From Metellina segmentata (Eukaryota; Arthropoda; Arachnida; Araneae; Tetragnathidae), in contig OX375876.1 in the NCBI GenBank assembly GCA_947359465.1, positions 70,004,998 to 70,068,997 of the forward strand: a stretch of DNA of 64,000 nt. The letters run 5' to 3'. Every line of letters starts with the position of its first letter. Position 1 is the stretch's first letter. The position numbers were made by a program, and so were the translations under genes. This document shows positions 24,696 to 34,375 of this stretch, piece by piece. The notes beneath the pieces are model-generated. The model was not told where the DNA came from. It was given only the letters and a program-made list of their open reading frames with translations, and ran no database searches.

Positions 24696-25892
24696 TACAC
24701 TGACGAGCCAAAACATTATGACCATCCCCACATTTTTCAATGAACTCGTCTGAATGACGTGGAGGGCACGTGATTAAGTGAGAATGGTAATTAACTGCTG
24801 CTGGAGAAGGTAAGTAATCATTCTTGCACTTACTTTTGTGAGTGATGGAAAAGGCTGCTGATCTAAGTGAATTTGATACTGGGCAGATCGTAATGGCCCG
24901 AAGACTCGGAACAAGTATCACCGAAACAGCACGACTGGTAGGTTGTTCACGATCTGCCGTTGTTAGTATTCTTACAAAGTGGATAAGAGACGGTGACACC
25001 AGCAGTAGACTCCAAGGTGTTGGTTGTCCAAGCGTCATCAAAGAAAAAGGACGTCGGAGACTCCCGCTTGGTAAAGCAAAATCGGCGCGAGACAGTGGCT
25101 CAGCTGACAGCCCAATACTATGCAGGTCCAAGCGTAAGTGTTTCGGAATACACAGTGTGTGACACTGTTGGATATGGGACCATGCAACAGTAATCCCACT
25201 CGTGTGCCTCTGTTGACCTAACGTCATCGTCAACTACACCTACAGTGGGCCCTGGACCATGTATGAGTGGAAGAGAGTTGGCCTGGTCAGATGAATCTCG
25301 ATTTCTCATTCATCACGTCGATGGTCGTGTCAAGGTACGAGCCAAAGTTTTGCTCCCCTCTTGTACAGCAGGTCATACATAGGCTAGTGGTGGAGGTATT
25401 AAGCTTTAAGAGACGCTCTCATGGGCTATTTCGGGACCCGTAGTTGAGGTAGAACAGACCATGAATGCTGCGAACTATCTGAACATCATTGCGGATCAGT
25501 TGCACCGTTACATGGCGTCTGTCTTCCCAACTGAAAATGGAATCTTCCAGCAGAACAACGCCCCATGTCACAAGGCTCGGATTGTGTTGAGAGTGATTCG
25601 AGGAGCATGCTGATGAATTCCACTTAATGTCCTGGCCACCTAACTCCCCGGATCTTAATGCGATAGTACACATTTGGGGTGTCACGGAGAGGAATCTCAG
25701 AGGTCAAACTCCACCATGTACGAATATATCGACTTTGTGTGACCGCTGCTTAGACATTTGGTTCAACCTGTCTCCAGTCATGTACCAAGAACTTATGGCA
25801 TCTATGCCCCGGCAAGTTGCAGCTGTTTTGCAGGCCAAAGGAGCACGCGTTATTGAGTAGGTGGTCAAAATTTTTTGGATATCTTCAGTGTA
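24696..25892 (+). mobile_element. Full-length Tc1-like transposon, inactive
   Basis: A 1,197-bp element flanked by TA duplications (24694-24695 and 25893-25894). Terminal inverted repeats are about 32 bp. The left begins TACACTGACGAGCCAAAACA and continues to ATTATGACCA; the right, reverse-complemented, begins TACACTGAAGATATCCAAAA and continues to TTTTGACCA. It contains a decayed transposase. Both ends recognisable plus several frameshifts imply an old insertion. Confidence 0.93.
24845..25860 (+). pseudogene. Tc1-family DDE transposase pseudogene
   Basis: The N-terminus is readable as a helix-turn-helix DNA-binding domain (motifs [16 protein letters not shown] and [13 protein letters not shown]). 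Frameshifts then move the homology through all three frames, ending with RCLDIWFNLSPVMYQELM and TAG at 25858-25860. The catalytic triad is broken. The first Asp is kept (WSDESRF, 25290-25292). The second is Asn (FQQNNAPCH, codon 25554-25556, where the family has Asp). The third position, in SPDLNAIVHIW (codon 25666-25668), is Val where the family has Glu. It cannot be active. Motif assignment is from memory of the family. Confidence 0.93.
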
Positions 25893-26394
25893 TATCTGCT
25901 CTGTAACCTGCAGTCTTCCAACTTTTACAATCTTGAAGAATAGAATCAGTCATCAAATACGTGGTTACTTAGTCATGGTATATGTTGTGGGATAGCAGCA
26001 ATTTTACACACCTCGAAAATTTCGTGTACTTTACCGAATCACCACAAGACTCCTACACATTATAATATTTATATAATGATTTAAAATTTGACATGAATAT
26101 CAAGCAAACAATCCCGAACACTAATTTAAACTCTTGGTTTGAAATAACTTCTCCAATAAATGGAGTGCTCGCCACATTAGAGTTAACACGTTTGACGCCT
26201 GTATACTTGTCTCTTATGCGTCATACATTAAGGTTATCATCCACTACCAGACAAACTAAATAATTACAGAAAGCTATATCTAAAACGAGACGAACCGATT
26301 AGATAACAACAATGGAAGGTTCAAATACTGCAAACTAGTTTTACAAAACGTAAGTGAATACAGTAAAATATAAATGTAACATAAAGAAATTGCA

Positions 26395-26745
26395 AAACAC
26401 CTAATAAAGGTTGTACGTGAAATTAATTGCACAGAATGCTTTCTAAGAAACTCAACACAGTGCTTCCCGCCTTAAGCTGAAATGGACTCAAGTACATTCT
26501 CACCAGTGACGAACGATCAGTTTCTTAAACCGAATCCTTTTGGAGAAAAGGTGAAAAACCAGGCTCTCCCCGGACACTTTGTAAGTAGGTTGTATCAAAA
26601 GGATTGTTCTGTAACAGAGGTAAAAATATGTTCTTGTTTTAAAAATTCACTTGATATTTTTAGAATTTTTGAAACCACATTGTAACAGTCCTGTGAGATT
26701 CAGGATATATTTGCTCTTTAAAAACTATTCGGACAGTAGTGGGCC
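26395..26745 (+). repeat. 350-bp repeat D, copy 1
   Basis: Matches 28665-29030 in the same orientation. Shared blocks include TTTCTTAAACC(A/G)(A/T)ATCCTTTT and TTGTATCAAAAGGATTGTTC. A 67-codon frame at 26482-26685 is partly shared between the copies (motifs TFSP-TN and LYQKDCSV) but is broken by a shift and a stop in copy 2. Family not recognised. Confidence 0.7.
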
Positions 26746-26834
26746 AGTTAGTAGATTTGTGGATATCAAAATTTGAGTAGGGATTTTAAAATTGGATCCA
26801 ACCAAACCCCTTTGTATTTGCATGTAAAACCTGT

Positions 26835-27030
26835 CTTAGCCTCAAATGTTCTCCGATGTGGAGATTTGGAGAGTGTGATCCCAGCTAAAGTGTTTATATC
26901 GTCTTCTAACATCAAAATTATGTTATGTGTTGTACTCAAAGTTGGCCGTATTGTCCTCGGATCTTCCCCTTCGTGACTGATCTCGGACCGTTGTGTTGCT
27001 TTAGAGAGACGTAAATTATACTATTTACCT
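26835..27030 (+). mobile_element. SINE-B 3' portion
   Basis: Sense-orientation body and 3' end, recognisable by GTGGAGATTTGGAGAGTGTG, GTACTCAAAGTTGGCCGT, then TTGTGTTGCTTTAGAGAGAC. Strongly diverged, 5' part missing. Confidence 0.45.
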
Positions 27031-27044
27031 TTAGGAATTATTAA

Positions 27045-27345
27045 ACCTCTGAGTGGTTTCCATAAGATACCTCGATCATTAAAATCTGGCCAATTTTGTG
27101 ACAGTGACATTGTTTAGTGTCATCAAGATTTTAATACCTCGTGATGAAATCAGGATTAGCTCAGTTTTATATGAGGAGATATCCTAGTGACGAAATCAGG
27201 ATTAGCTCAGTTTTATATGAAGAGATATCCTAGTGACGAAATCAGGATTAGCTCAGTTTTATATGAGGAGATATCTCGTCCATCAAGATCTGGCCAGTTT
27301 TTCTAACGACGAGATATATCGTCAAGACAACGACCAGAAAGGTTA
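27045..27345 (+). repeat. PAL repeat locus 3, with young 46-bp tandem array
   Basis: Opens with the inverted family end (GAGTGGTTTCCATAAG). It contains three adjacent 46-bp units (27143-27188, 27189-27234, 27235-27280) that differ from each other at only one or two bases outside the terminal variation, each carrying GAGGAGATATCCTAGT or a variant. It closes with AACGACGAGATATATCGTC. The near identity shows local amplification much more recent than the family's age. Confidence 0.8.
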
Positions 27346-27433
27346 ACTACAGATCTATTGGTGTTTTGTGTTAAACGTTTGACACTTTAATGAATAGTTT
27401 TTGATTAACGTGTATCTAGGTCCTATGTCCTAC

Positions 27434-28157
27434 TAGGGATGCAACATCGATGTCGATATTTTCAAACTATAGATTTATTTACCATCGATTTATTGGAGCC
27501 GATGTTTTTTTTTTTTTTTTTTTACATCAATGATTTTACGTTGTCGATATTTTATTTTTGAATAAAAAAAATACCATAGTAAAAATTCAAAAAAAAAAAA
27601 AAAAAACCGGCAACTAAGTATTTGTAATTGATGGTGTAGAAAGTTAACGAACTTCTTTTTTGACTAACTGTAAATAATAAATAATGGGGCGGGTAGTAAT
27701 TATTGGCCCAAATAATTTTTATTTACAGTAAATAAAAAAAAATTTGCTGTTTTCCCCCATAATTTTCTAAATAATCAGCAACAACTAACAATAATTATTG
27801 TTATGTACCTACCTACTTATACTTATAGTTAGTAGTACCTATTTTAAATTGTTGTAAATATTATTTTCTTTTGTATTGTTCCATTTGAAAACAAAAGATT
27901 TGTTAATTGTTCGTATTAATTTTTTTTCACTGTGTTTTGTCAGTTAAAAAATTCTTAATTATGCATTAATTTAACACGACAACTGACAAAATAAATCTCC
28001 GCCCCCTCCCGGGCAAATATTAATGTTAGATGTTACTAAACCAGTTTTATAAAAAGGAAAAAGGTTTAAATGCATCGATTGTTTTGGGGCGATGTATTAT
28101 CAAAATCGATGTTTTAATATTGAACATCGATGTTTTGTTGTCGAAGCCGCATCCCTA
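27434..28157. mobile_element. hAT-type MITE, complete, with 8-bp target duplication
   Basis: A 724-bp element flanked by the identical octamer TGTCCTAC (27426-27433 and 28158-28165). Inverted ends are TAGGGATGCAACATCGATGT on the left and, reverse-complemented, TAGGGATGCGGCTTCGACAA on the right. The 8-bp duplication and CAGGG/TAGGG-like end are hAT hallmarks. ATCGAT-rich sub-terminal motifs recur inside both ends. The interior has long T (about 27507-27524) and A (about 27590-27606) runs and no open frame. Confidence 0.9.
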
Positions 28158-28664
28158 TGTCCTACATAAAAATTGTGTAGAGAAAATTACTAAGAGATAA
28201 AAATGATTTCACTATATTGAAGTAAACCTTAAACGTCGCGATCCTCTTTGGTTGTCTAATACTGGGTTCTCAAGGGTCTTAAAAAGCCTTAATATTTGCT
28301 AAGAGTCCTTAAAATTAAAAATAGACCTTATTTTTTACAATAATATTGCACATTTTATTCACCCCAAATCTATTCCATACGTTTTGTTCGATATCTTATA
28401 ACTGATGTTTTTAGAACTGAACCAGTAAGACTCAAATGTAACACTCATGCGTTTCTCTTCATGTGTGGAATAATTGTTTCAAATCTATGTGAAATGCATC
28501 CTTAAAATGTAACAAATGCCTTTGGAGAGAACTTTAAAATGAAATAATTTTTATTTTGCATAAAGACCGAGAACCCTATGACATAATAAAAAAATTCAGG
28601 TACCTCAGGATAGTTTTTTTGTAACGTAAATGCGTATAGTGAACCATGAAGAAGTTTCGAAACC

Positions 28665-29030
28665 TCTAATAAAAGCTGTATACGACAGTTAATTGCTCTG
28701 GATGTTTATATACCGAAAAACTCAACCTCCTACTTTTCTCTTTTAAACTGAAAAGGACATAAGGACATTCTCACCAGAGACAAACAATCTCTTTCTTAAA
28801 CCATATCCTTTTTTAAAAAAGGTGGGAAAACCCAGGCTTTCACTGGTTACTTTTTTGTGAGAAGGTTTGTATCAAAAGGATTGTTCTGTTAGGGAAAGAA
28901 ACGAGTTTTTTCGTTTTTTTCAATTCAATTCACTTGCTATTTCCCGAAGTTTGAAAACTACATCGTATCAGTTCTGGAAGATTTGGAATGTTTTCAGCTC
29001 AGTTAAAAGCTATTTAAGTTCAAGAAATAC
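28665..29030 (+). repeat. 350-bp repeat D, copy 2
   Basis: Same-strand relative of 26395-26745, starting at a CCTCTAATAAAAGCTGTAT-like block and ending near GCTATTTAAG. Internal changes include longer T runs that shift the shared reading frame. Confidence 0.7.
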
Positions 29031-29304
29031 GGTCTGAGGACTATATTTTGTATTTGGTCCTATGTACAATTAAACAAGCAGCTTAGTACTACTGACTGAT
29101 ATTTAAACCAAAATATTTCTATTTCGGTGCAAGACGCAATTCAAGCAAATGTACTAAAAATGAAACTCAGATCAAATTATTAAAAATACGTTTGGGTGGT
29201 TATGGGTTCCATGGCTCAAGAGCCATATAGGCACTTGCCCTTCTTTTGACCATATGTCATTTACGTATGGTATGATCAAATTATGTGGCTAAATTTGTCG
29301 TTAA

Positions 29305-30138
29305 CCTTTAACTGCTGTCATTGGTCTCACAGATCCCGAGTCATTTTTGACGAGTCGTTTCCACCCCTTAAAGTGAATATTGGTCCCAATCCTATTCAGT
29401 ACCTTTCTACTACGTCCAACAGAAGCCACATTCCAAGACTAGTTTGGCTCTCCAACTATTTGGTGTTTCACACTATTAGCATTTTCCACATGGTCTCTTA
29501 GACCCCTTCACGGCATTTGCGTAACCGTTCTTGTTGAATGAAATCGTGTAAGTTTGAGTAGGGAATTTCGGCAGAGAGCCTAAAATCGCAACAAATTTTA
29601 CTAAGTAACGACCTGTGTATCTTACACAAAAAGAAATTCAGGATATTGTTGATAATCGGTCGGAAATAGGGTACTGGGACAGTGAATTGTCGGATAATAT
29701 TATTGAAAGCGAACACGAAACGGATTAGTAAATTTAGGCAGATGAAGATGAAGACATTTCAAGTGTGTCTTCACAAGAATACTATTTCAACCGAAAAAAT
29801 AACTTCAAATGGGATGCCAGAGGGGGGACCTAATAATGCCGTTAGAACACCAAAACACAACACAGTTTTCCAGTTTCCAGGGTTGAAACGTCCTGCATAA
29901 TTAGGTCCGAAAGCTGAGCCTAAAGAGACATGGAATCTACTTAACTTATATATTAATGCAAAATATATTTCATGTTAAGAATTTAACTACCTAAATTTAA
30001 AATGTATAAATAATAATTATCTATAGAATCTTTCATTAATATATTATATTAATCAACTTTATTCACACTTTAGTGAGCAAGGTCTGAGAGACACCTCCAC
30101 ACTAATTAAGAGACGGTTTGTGAAACAGCAGTTGAGGG
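29305..30138 (+). mobile_element. Internally deleted piggyBac element
   Basis: An 834-bp element between TTAA sites (29301-29304 and 30139-30142), the piggyBac target. Left end CCTTTAACTGCTGT and right end, reverse-complemented, CCCTCAACTGCTGT are matching inverted termini. Sub-terminal GGTCTCTTAGACC (left, about 29490) and GTCTGAGAGACAC (right, about 30085) are further related motifs. The interior holds only the N-terminal part of a transposase, so this is a deletion derivative. Confidence 0.85.
29610..29945 (+). pseudogene. piggyBac transposase N-terminal remnant
   Basis: In shifting frames the sequence reads YLTQKEIQDIVDN, then an acidic stretch (SELSDNIIESEHETD, then ADEDED), then FNRKNNFKWDA, then VRTPKHNTVFQFPGLKRPA, then KAEPKETWNLL. 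This order is the typical piggyBac N-terminus: an acidic region, an 'F-x-W' segment, 'R-x-x-H-N...PG-x-x-P', then the start of the transposase domain. Two stop codons follow HETD, and another lies just after KRPA. The catalytic Asp region is deleted. Confidence 0.8.
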
Positions 30139-31424
30139 TTAAATACATTAAAGCTACGATGAATTTGAAACACATATGAAAGATTGTGTTGCGTTTGTTA
30201 TATAAGTCAACCAAATGATTTACAAATTCTTAACTCTAATTTTTTTTTAATTAATCAACCTAATCTCTCTCTCTCTCTCTCTCTCTTTTAACACAATAAT
30301 CTATAATGTCTTATAATACACACAAAGTGTCAGCCTGGTGCAAAATGCTAAGTACCCTGAACCTAGAAACAACAATCTTTGTTTGAATCCTGGTACAAGT
30401 ATGTATGATAGTAGGCCAAACGAAGTCATGTAAAGACATTCACACACATCATATACAAGGAAGCCAAAAATACGCCCAGGTATAATCATACCTGATCTGC
30501 CTACAACTCGCAGTTCCTAGCGCAGTGGGTAAATCTATTCAGACATTCTTGAATGTAAGGAAAGTTGTTTCTGGTTTAGTATGTTTAAATTGTGCTGTCC
30601 TTTGTTACGGGCAATGATGATCCACACGCTGGATGCCCCTTTAAAAGTGACCACCACTTCCGGCCTTGCAATGGCCAAGGACAATTCCTTAGTGTCCGCC
30701 ATTGGAAGTAGTGACCATTGCTTCCGGTTTTGTAGTGACCATTGCTTCCGGTTTTGTAGTGACCAAGGAAAAAGTCCAATGTTTAAATGGTAGATTTATT
30801 TTGCTTAGGAAAATTTCGCATTCTTTTAGCTTGTAGAAAGTGCTGTAGAAATTTATTATTAACTCTAAGATGAAAAAAAAAGGTTAATTTTTATTTGATT
30901 GGTTTAATTTCTTCTCAGTTAAACATTTATGTACAGAAGTCTGCGAAAGGTGATTGGAGCACAAGTTATGCCTTGCAAAATATGAAGATCTATAAATTCA
31001 AAGCTGGATCGGCCACCACACTTCAAACATGGCCTATATCACAGCGTAGTCGATGGTAGATATAATGGGTTACTATGCCTATATAAGTCCCAGAGATTGG
31101 TAAAATCAAATAATATGTCTGCTTCCTGGAATATTCTGACTTCGATTTTATTCTTTAAACCCTGTCACAGAATCTCTTCAACTTTCATAGCATAAAATTT
31201 ATCTACTATAGTCTGAAATGTGTCTTCCATTTTGTTAAAAATGTAATGTTCTTAAAAAGAATATTAATGCTTTATGAAATTATGGCATATTTTGGTTCGG
31301 ATTAAATTGTTAATAATAAAGCTAATGTTCTGATATGGTTTTGTTTTTGCTTTTGTCTGTGCTCAAATGTAGCTAGAGTAATTTAGAATAAGTTTCATGA
31401 AAAACTATGTTGGTTTAGTGTATT
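30139..31424. other. AT-rich DNA with CT microsatellite and a small GC-richer repeat
   Basis: A (CT)n run lies at 30264-30287. Degenerate tRNA-like box A/B motifs occur at about 30330-30395 and 30500-30525, possibly old SINE heads but too eroded to assign. Confidence 0.4.
30708..30770 (+). repeat. 24-bp tandem repeat, about 2.5 copies
   Basis: Two identical units containing GACCATTGCTTCCGGTTTTG followed by a partial third. Related GACCACCACTTCCGG occurs upstream at about 30650. Confidence 0.85.
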
Positions 31425-31572
31425 GCGAATGTGAGGATATTTGAGGGCCCCGGCAGATTTAACTAACACCAGCTCGTTTCTACACGATGTTATTTGAATG
31501 TACCTAGTTTCGAACTCGCAACCCTCCGGTTATAAATTCGTTGCTCTTCCAACTTAACTAGCACACCCCTGT
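31425..31572 (-). mobile_element. SINE-B head fragment
   Basis: On the minus strand it shows the clearest SINE-B tRNA-like head here: box A TAGTTAAGTTGGAAGAGCA, then box-B region GGTTGCGAGTTCGAAAC, then a body including CCCTCAAATATCCTCACAT. It abuts PAL locus 4. Confidence 0.65.
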
Positions 31573-31765
31573 GTTCGACGAGATATCTCGACATTGGACG
31601 AAATCATGATCCCGATTATTAGAAGAAAACTACTCAAACCTTGATCTCGTCATCTAGACGTTGCCTATTAGATGAATTTGCCATTAGATGACGCGATAAC
31701 TCGTCACAAGCTTAATTTTATCACTTTGTTATGGACGAGATATCTCGTTGAAACCACTTGAAGTC
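31568..31765 (+). repeat. PAL repeat locus 4
   Basis: Contains GACGAGATATCTCGACATT at the left and GGACGAGATATCTCGTTGAA followed by ACCACTTG at the right, with intermediate degenerate units (CGCGATAACTCGTCA). The two near-perfect palindromic cores about 160 bp apart bound the locus. Confidence 0.75.
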
Positions 31766-31974
31766 TCAATTTTATAATAATTTTAAAACTGCTTTTAAAG
31801 TACACCTGGCATTAGAAAATATATTTGCTTTGGAAACATAGAACGAAATTACAACAAATTTGAAAAAGGAATACAGTTTATTTTACTCGGTACTAAACTA
31901 CCCTCAAATACGAAAAATCTCGATTTTTTCCTCCTCCTAATGCGGAAAGATCCCCGAATTGAATAAGAAAAGTC

Positions 31975-32240
31975 TTTTACGATATCAGCAATGGAGTTTA
32001 ATGAGCATCTTAGTCTTTATTTTAGCCGCCGATAGCAGTAATAAAATACACAATAGACCGTTTGTTACGAGGCTCGAGGGAAGCATCACGCTGATGTTGT
32101 TGACGCCAAAGTGATGCGTTTGGGTTAACCCGCGTTTCTCATTGCAATGGGTGCGATTAATGGGTTTCTTTTTTTCCGCATGGGCAATTAGTGGAGTTGA
32201 CTTCTCATTCGCGATCTACCGATTCTCTCAAGTAAAGGGA
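31975..32240. promoter_or_regulatory. Non-repetitive island rich in homeodomain-like sites
   Basis: About 270 bp of balanced, complex sequence with no transposon signature and no frame. It contains CGATTAATGGG (Hox/Pbx-like, about 32154), GGCAATTAGTGG (about 32183), AGTAATAAAATA (about 32037) and GGGTTAACCCGCG (about 32122). This resembles a developmental enhancer or conserved non-coding element. No conservation can be checked here. Confidence 0.35.
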
Positions 32241-32835
32241 TTGTGTTGCTAAATGCGTTTATTCTTCGATCAACTTGTAAAAAATTATTTTGTCAGGCAT
32301 TTAAGATCAGGTTTTGAAATCGCAAAACTTAATATGTTAAAAAAAAGTGATATGTGAGGTTTCTCAGTGGAGTTGAACTAAGCTACAAGATTGTCATAAT
32401 ATAGTTTTTACTCTTTGCAGGCAGTTGTAGCTTAATTTAGTAAACGGAATGGAGCAAAATTTGGTTTGAGACTTTTGAAGACATGGGGAGATGTATTCCG
32501 CAAAAAAATATTAGTCCCGGAATTTCCGTTAGGGAGCATCAATCAAAACATTTGAATTAAGAGCATATAATTTGAATTACGCAATTTATTTTATCTGCGT
32601 TAGAAACAACCAACCCGCGTATTTGAACTGTATATGTGGCAAGTTGCAATACAAAAAAACTGGAAATAGACACTCAAATATGTATATATAATGATTTAAC
32701 TCACAGGAAGCAATATTTTATCCGCCAAAATTAGGTTTCCTTTAATCGTATTGGCAAGTTTCAATGTCAATCGGTTTTTTTACCTTACTTGGAAACAACA
32801 CAGTGTGGGGCATGATCCTCACCTGAGCGTAATAA

Positions 32836-33268
32836 GGCCCGGTGCACACATCCGGTTTTTCGTGCGGCGCCACTGCAGCAACTTAAGTGCGGTGTGATAT
32901 ACATAAGATCCAATGGCGCAGTGCACACATTCCTCCAGCGCCAGTACAAATTGCAACATGCGTGCAATTAGTACCGCAGTTCTCCACGGCGCCGCACATG
33001 AGTCTCCGTTCTGAAGTACCTTGTTTTCATAAACAAATCGAATATAAATAATAATTAATAAATGGTTGTATCCAGTAACGTCTATTTTGTTTCAAAATAT
33101 ACTTTTTGTACACCAAGTAAGAGAAATAAGCACTTTTTCTTCGATAGAATATTTATCGCAAATGGCGCGAAATGAGTTCTTGCGTCATTTCACGGTTATG
33201 TGTGCACAGTTGGGCTTCGGTGCCGCTGCGGCACCGCACGTTGAAGAATCGTATGTGTGCACCTGGCC
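32836..33268. mobile_element. PIF/Harbinger-type MITE with TAA target duplication
   Basis: A 433-bp element flanked by TAA (32833-32835 and 33269-33271). Inverted ends are GGCCCGGTGCACACATCCGG on the left and, reverse-complemented, GGCCAGGTGCACACATACGA on the right. The match extends through the GTGCGGCGCC / GTGCGGTGCC segment. TWA duplications and GG(G/C)CC-starting ends are characteristic of PIF/Harbinger. A GTGCACACAT-like motif repeats sub-terminally and GC-rich GCGCC motifs cluster at both ends. Interior AT-rich, no transposase. Confidence 0.88.
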
Positions 33269-33424
33269 TAAGTCACGCGGGGGTTGGCAATAATTCAGCT
33301 CATAATTCATAACGGACCATTTTATGTACTCTGTAGAGGCATTTAGATCGGGAAAGACACCAACATAAACAACGAACTTCAAGTACCCCTACAGCCATAA
33401 GTAACATGGAGAAGTATATTGGTT

Positions 33425-33650
33425 ATTTGGGTGCAAGGGTTATGGTGCCACATTTGGCAATGATGCTCCAGACCCAAGGCATACAATATCAAGTAGTAGA
33501 CAGGCACACGCAATTAAAGTTTTACCAAAACAGAAGAAATAAATCCTCCGTGAGAGGAATGCACTTGCCAGGATTCAATTATGCGCCACCTACAACTCGA
33601 AGGTTGCTTGGGTATTGGACATACCCACTGAGTCACTATGGCCTCAGTTA
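33425..33650 (-). mobile_element. SINE-A copy, near full length
   Basis: Antisense copy colinear with the one at 21798-22027. Read on the plus strand it has GGTGCCACATTTGG, GCATACAATATCAAGTAGTA, GAGGAATGCACTTGCCAGGA and TTGGACATACCCACTGAGTC in the order expected of the reversed element. The 84-codon frame at 33406-33660 lies entirely within it and is not a gene. Confidence 0.75.
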
Positions 33651-34214
33651 CATGGAGTGATGTCTGAAAAGCGATTGAACCATGCTGTCGGAAAGAACTG
33701 AATGATAGCCATCTCATTACTGAAATGTCGGTGTAGATGGAGCTGCTGTACCAAACGGTGAATGTGTGACTGTGCTCCTTCCTGCTAGAAAATGATCGAG
33801 TCCAATCATCGTGGTTGCTGAAGTTTTGCCAATATCGCCAAATTTATCCATATCGGTGATTTGTGGAAATATTTTTTTTCGCCAAATGCATCTCTCTCTT
33901 TGAAAGATTCAACATTAAATTGGTTTCCATTCCGTTCATTCGATTTAGCAACCGCTGACTCCAAATATTGGATTTTATTTTATGGCTATCCTGTATTTAA
34001 TCGTTTGTAAAATAGACATTCGGATTAATTTTTTGTTTCCAATGAAAAAAGTACTGGAAACAACTCCACAGTCACTTCGCAGACATGCGCTTGCTCTGGA
34101 TACATCACAACCCCGGCGTGTGCAACAATTTATGAATTTGATTAGATTGGTTTGTAGCTCTGTCATTTTGTGGTACAGAAATATAAGGTTTGATTCATAT
34201 TGGTTTTGTGTGGA

Positions 34215-34375
34215 AATATGTAGAGTGGGATGTCAACTAAGTTGGAATTTCGTCATCTGACCGTGGTTCAAAATTACGTTGTGTTATCTTTGGATCTTTT
34301 CTTTGGGGTTCGATACCTGACCACCGTTAATAACCCGTTGTGTTTCTCTAGATAGACGTTAAAATACCTACTATG
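34215..34375 (+). mobile_element. SINE-B 3' portion
   Basis: Sense-orientation body and 3' end: TTCGTCATCTGACCGTGG, CAAAATTACGTTGTGTTATC, then GTTGTGTTTCTCTAGATAGA and CGTTAAAATACCTAC. Head missing. Confidence 0.55.

Noticed and set aside
30325..30525. Two tRNA-like box A/B pairs
   Set aside because: Too eroded and no matching SINE body or tail; noted only as possible old SINE heads.
33406..33660. 84-codon plus-strand open frame
   Set aside because: It lies within an antisense SINE-A copy, block by block colinear with the copy at 21.8-22.0 kb.
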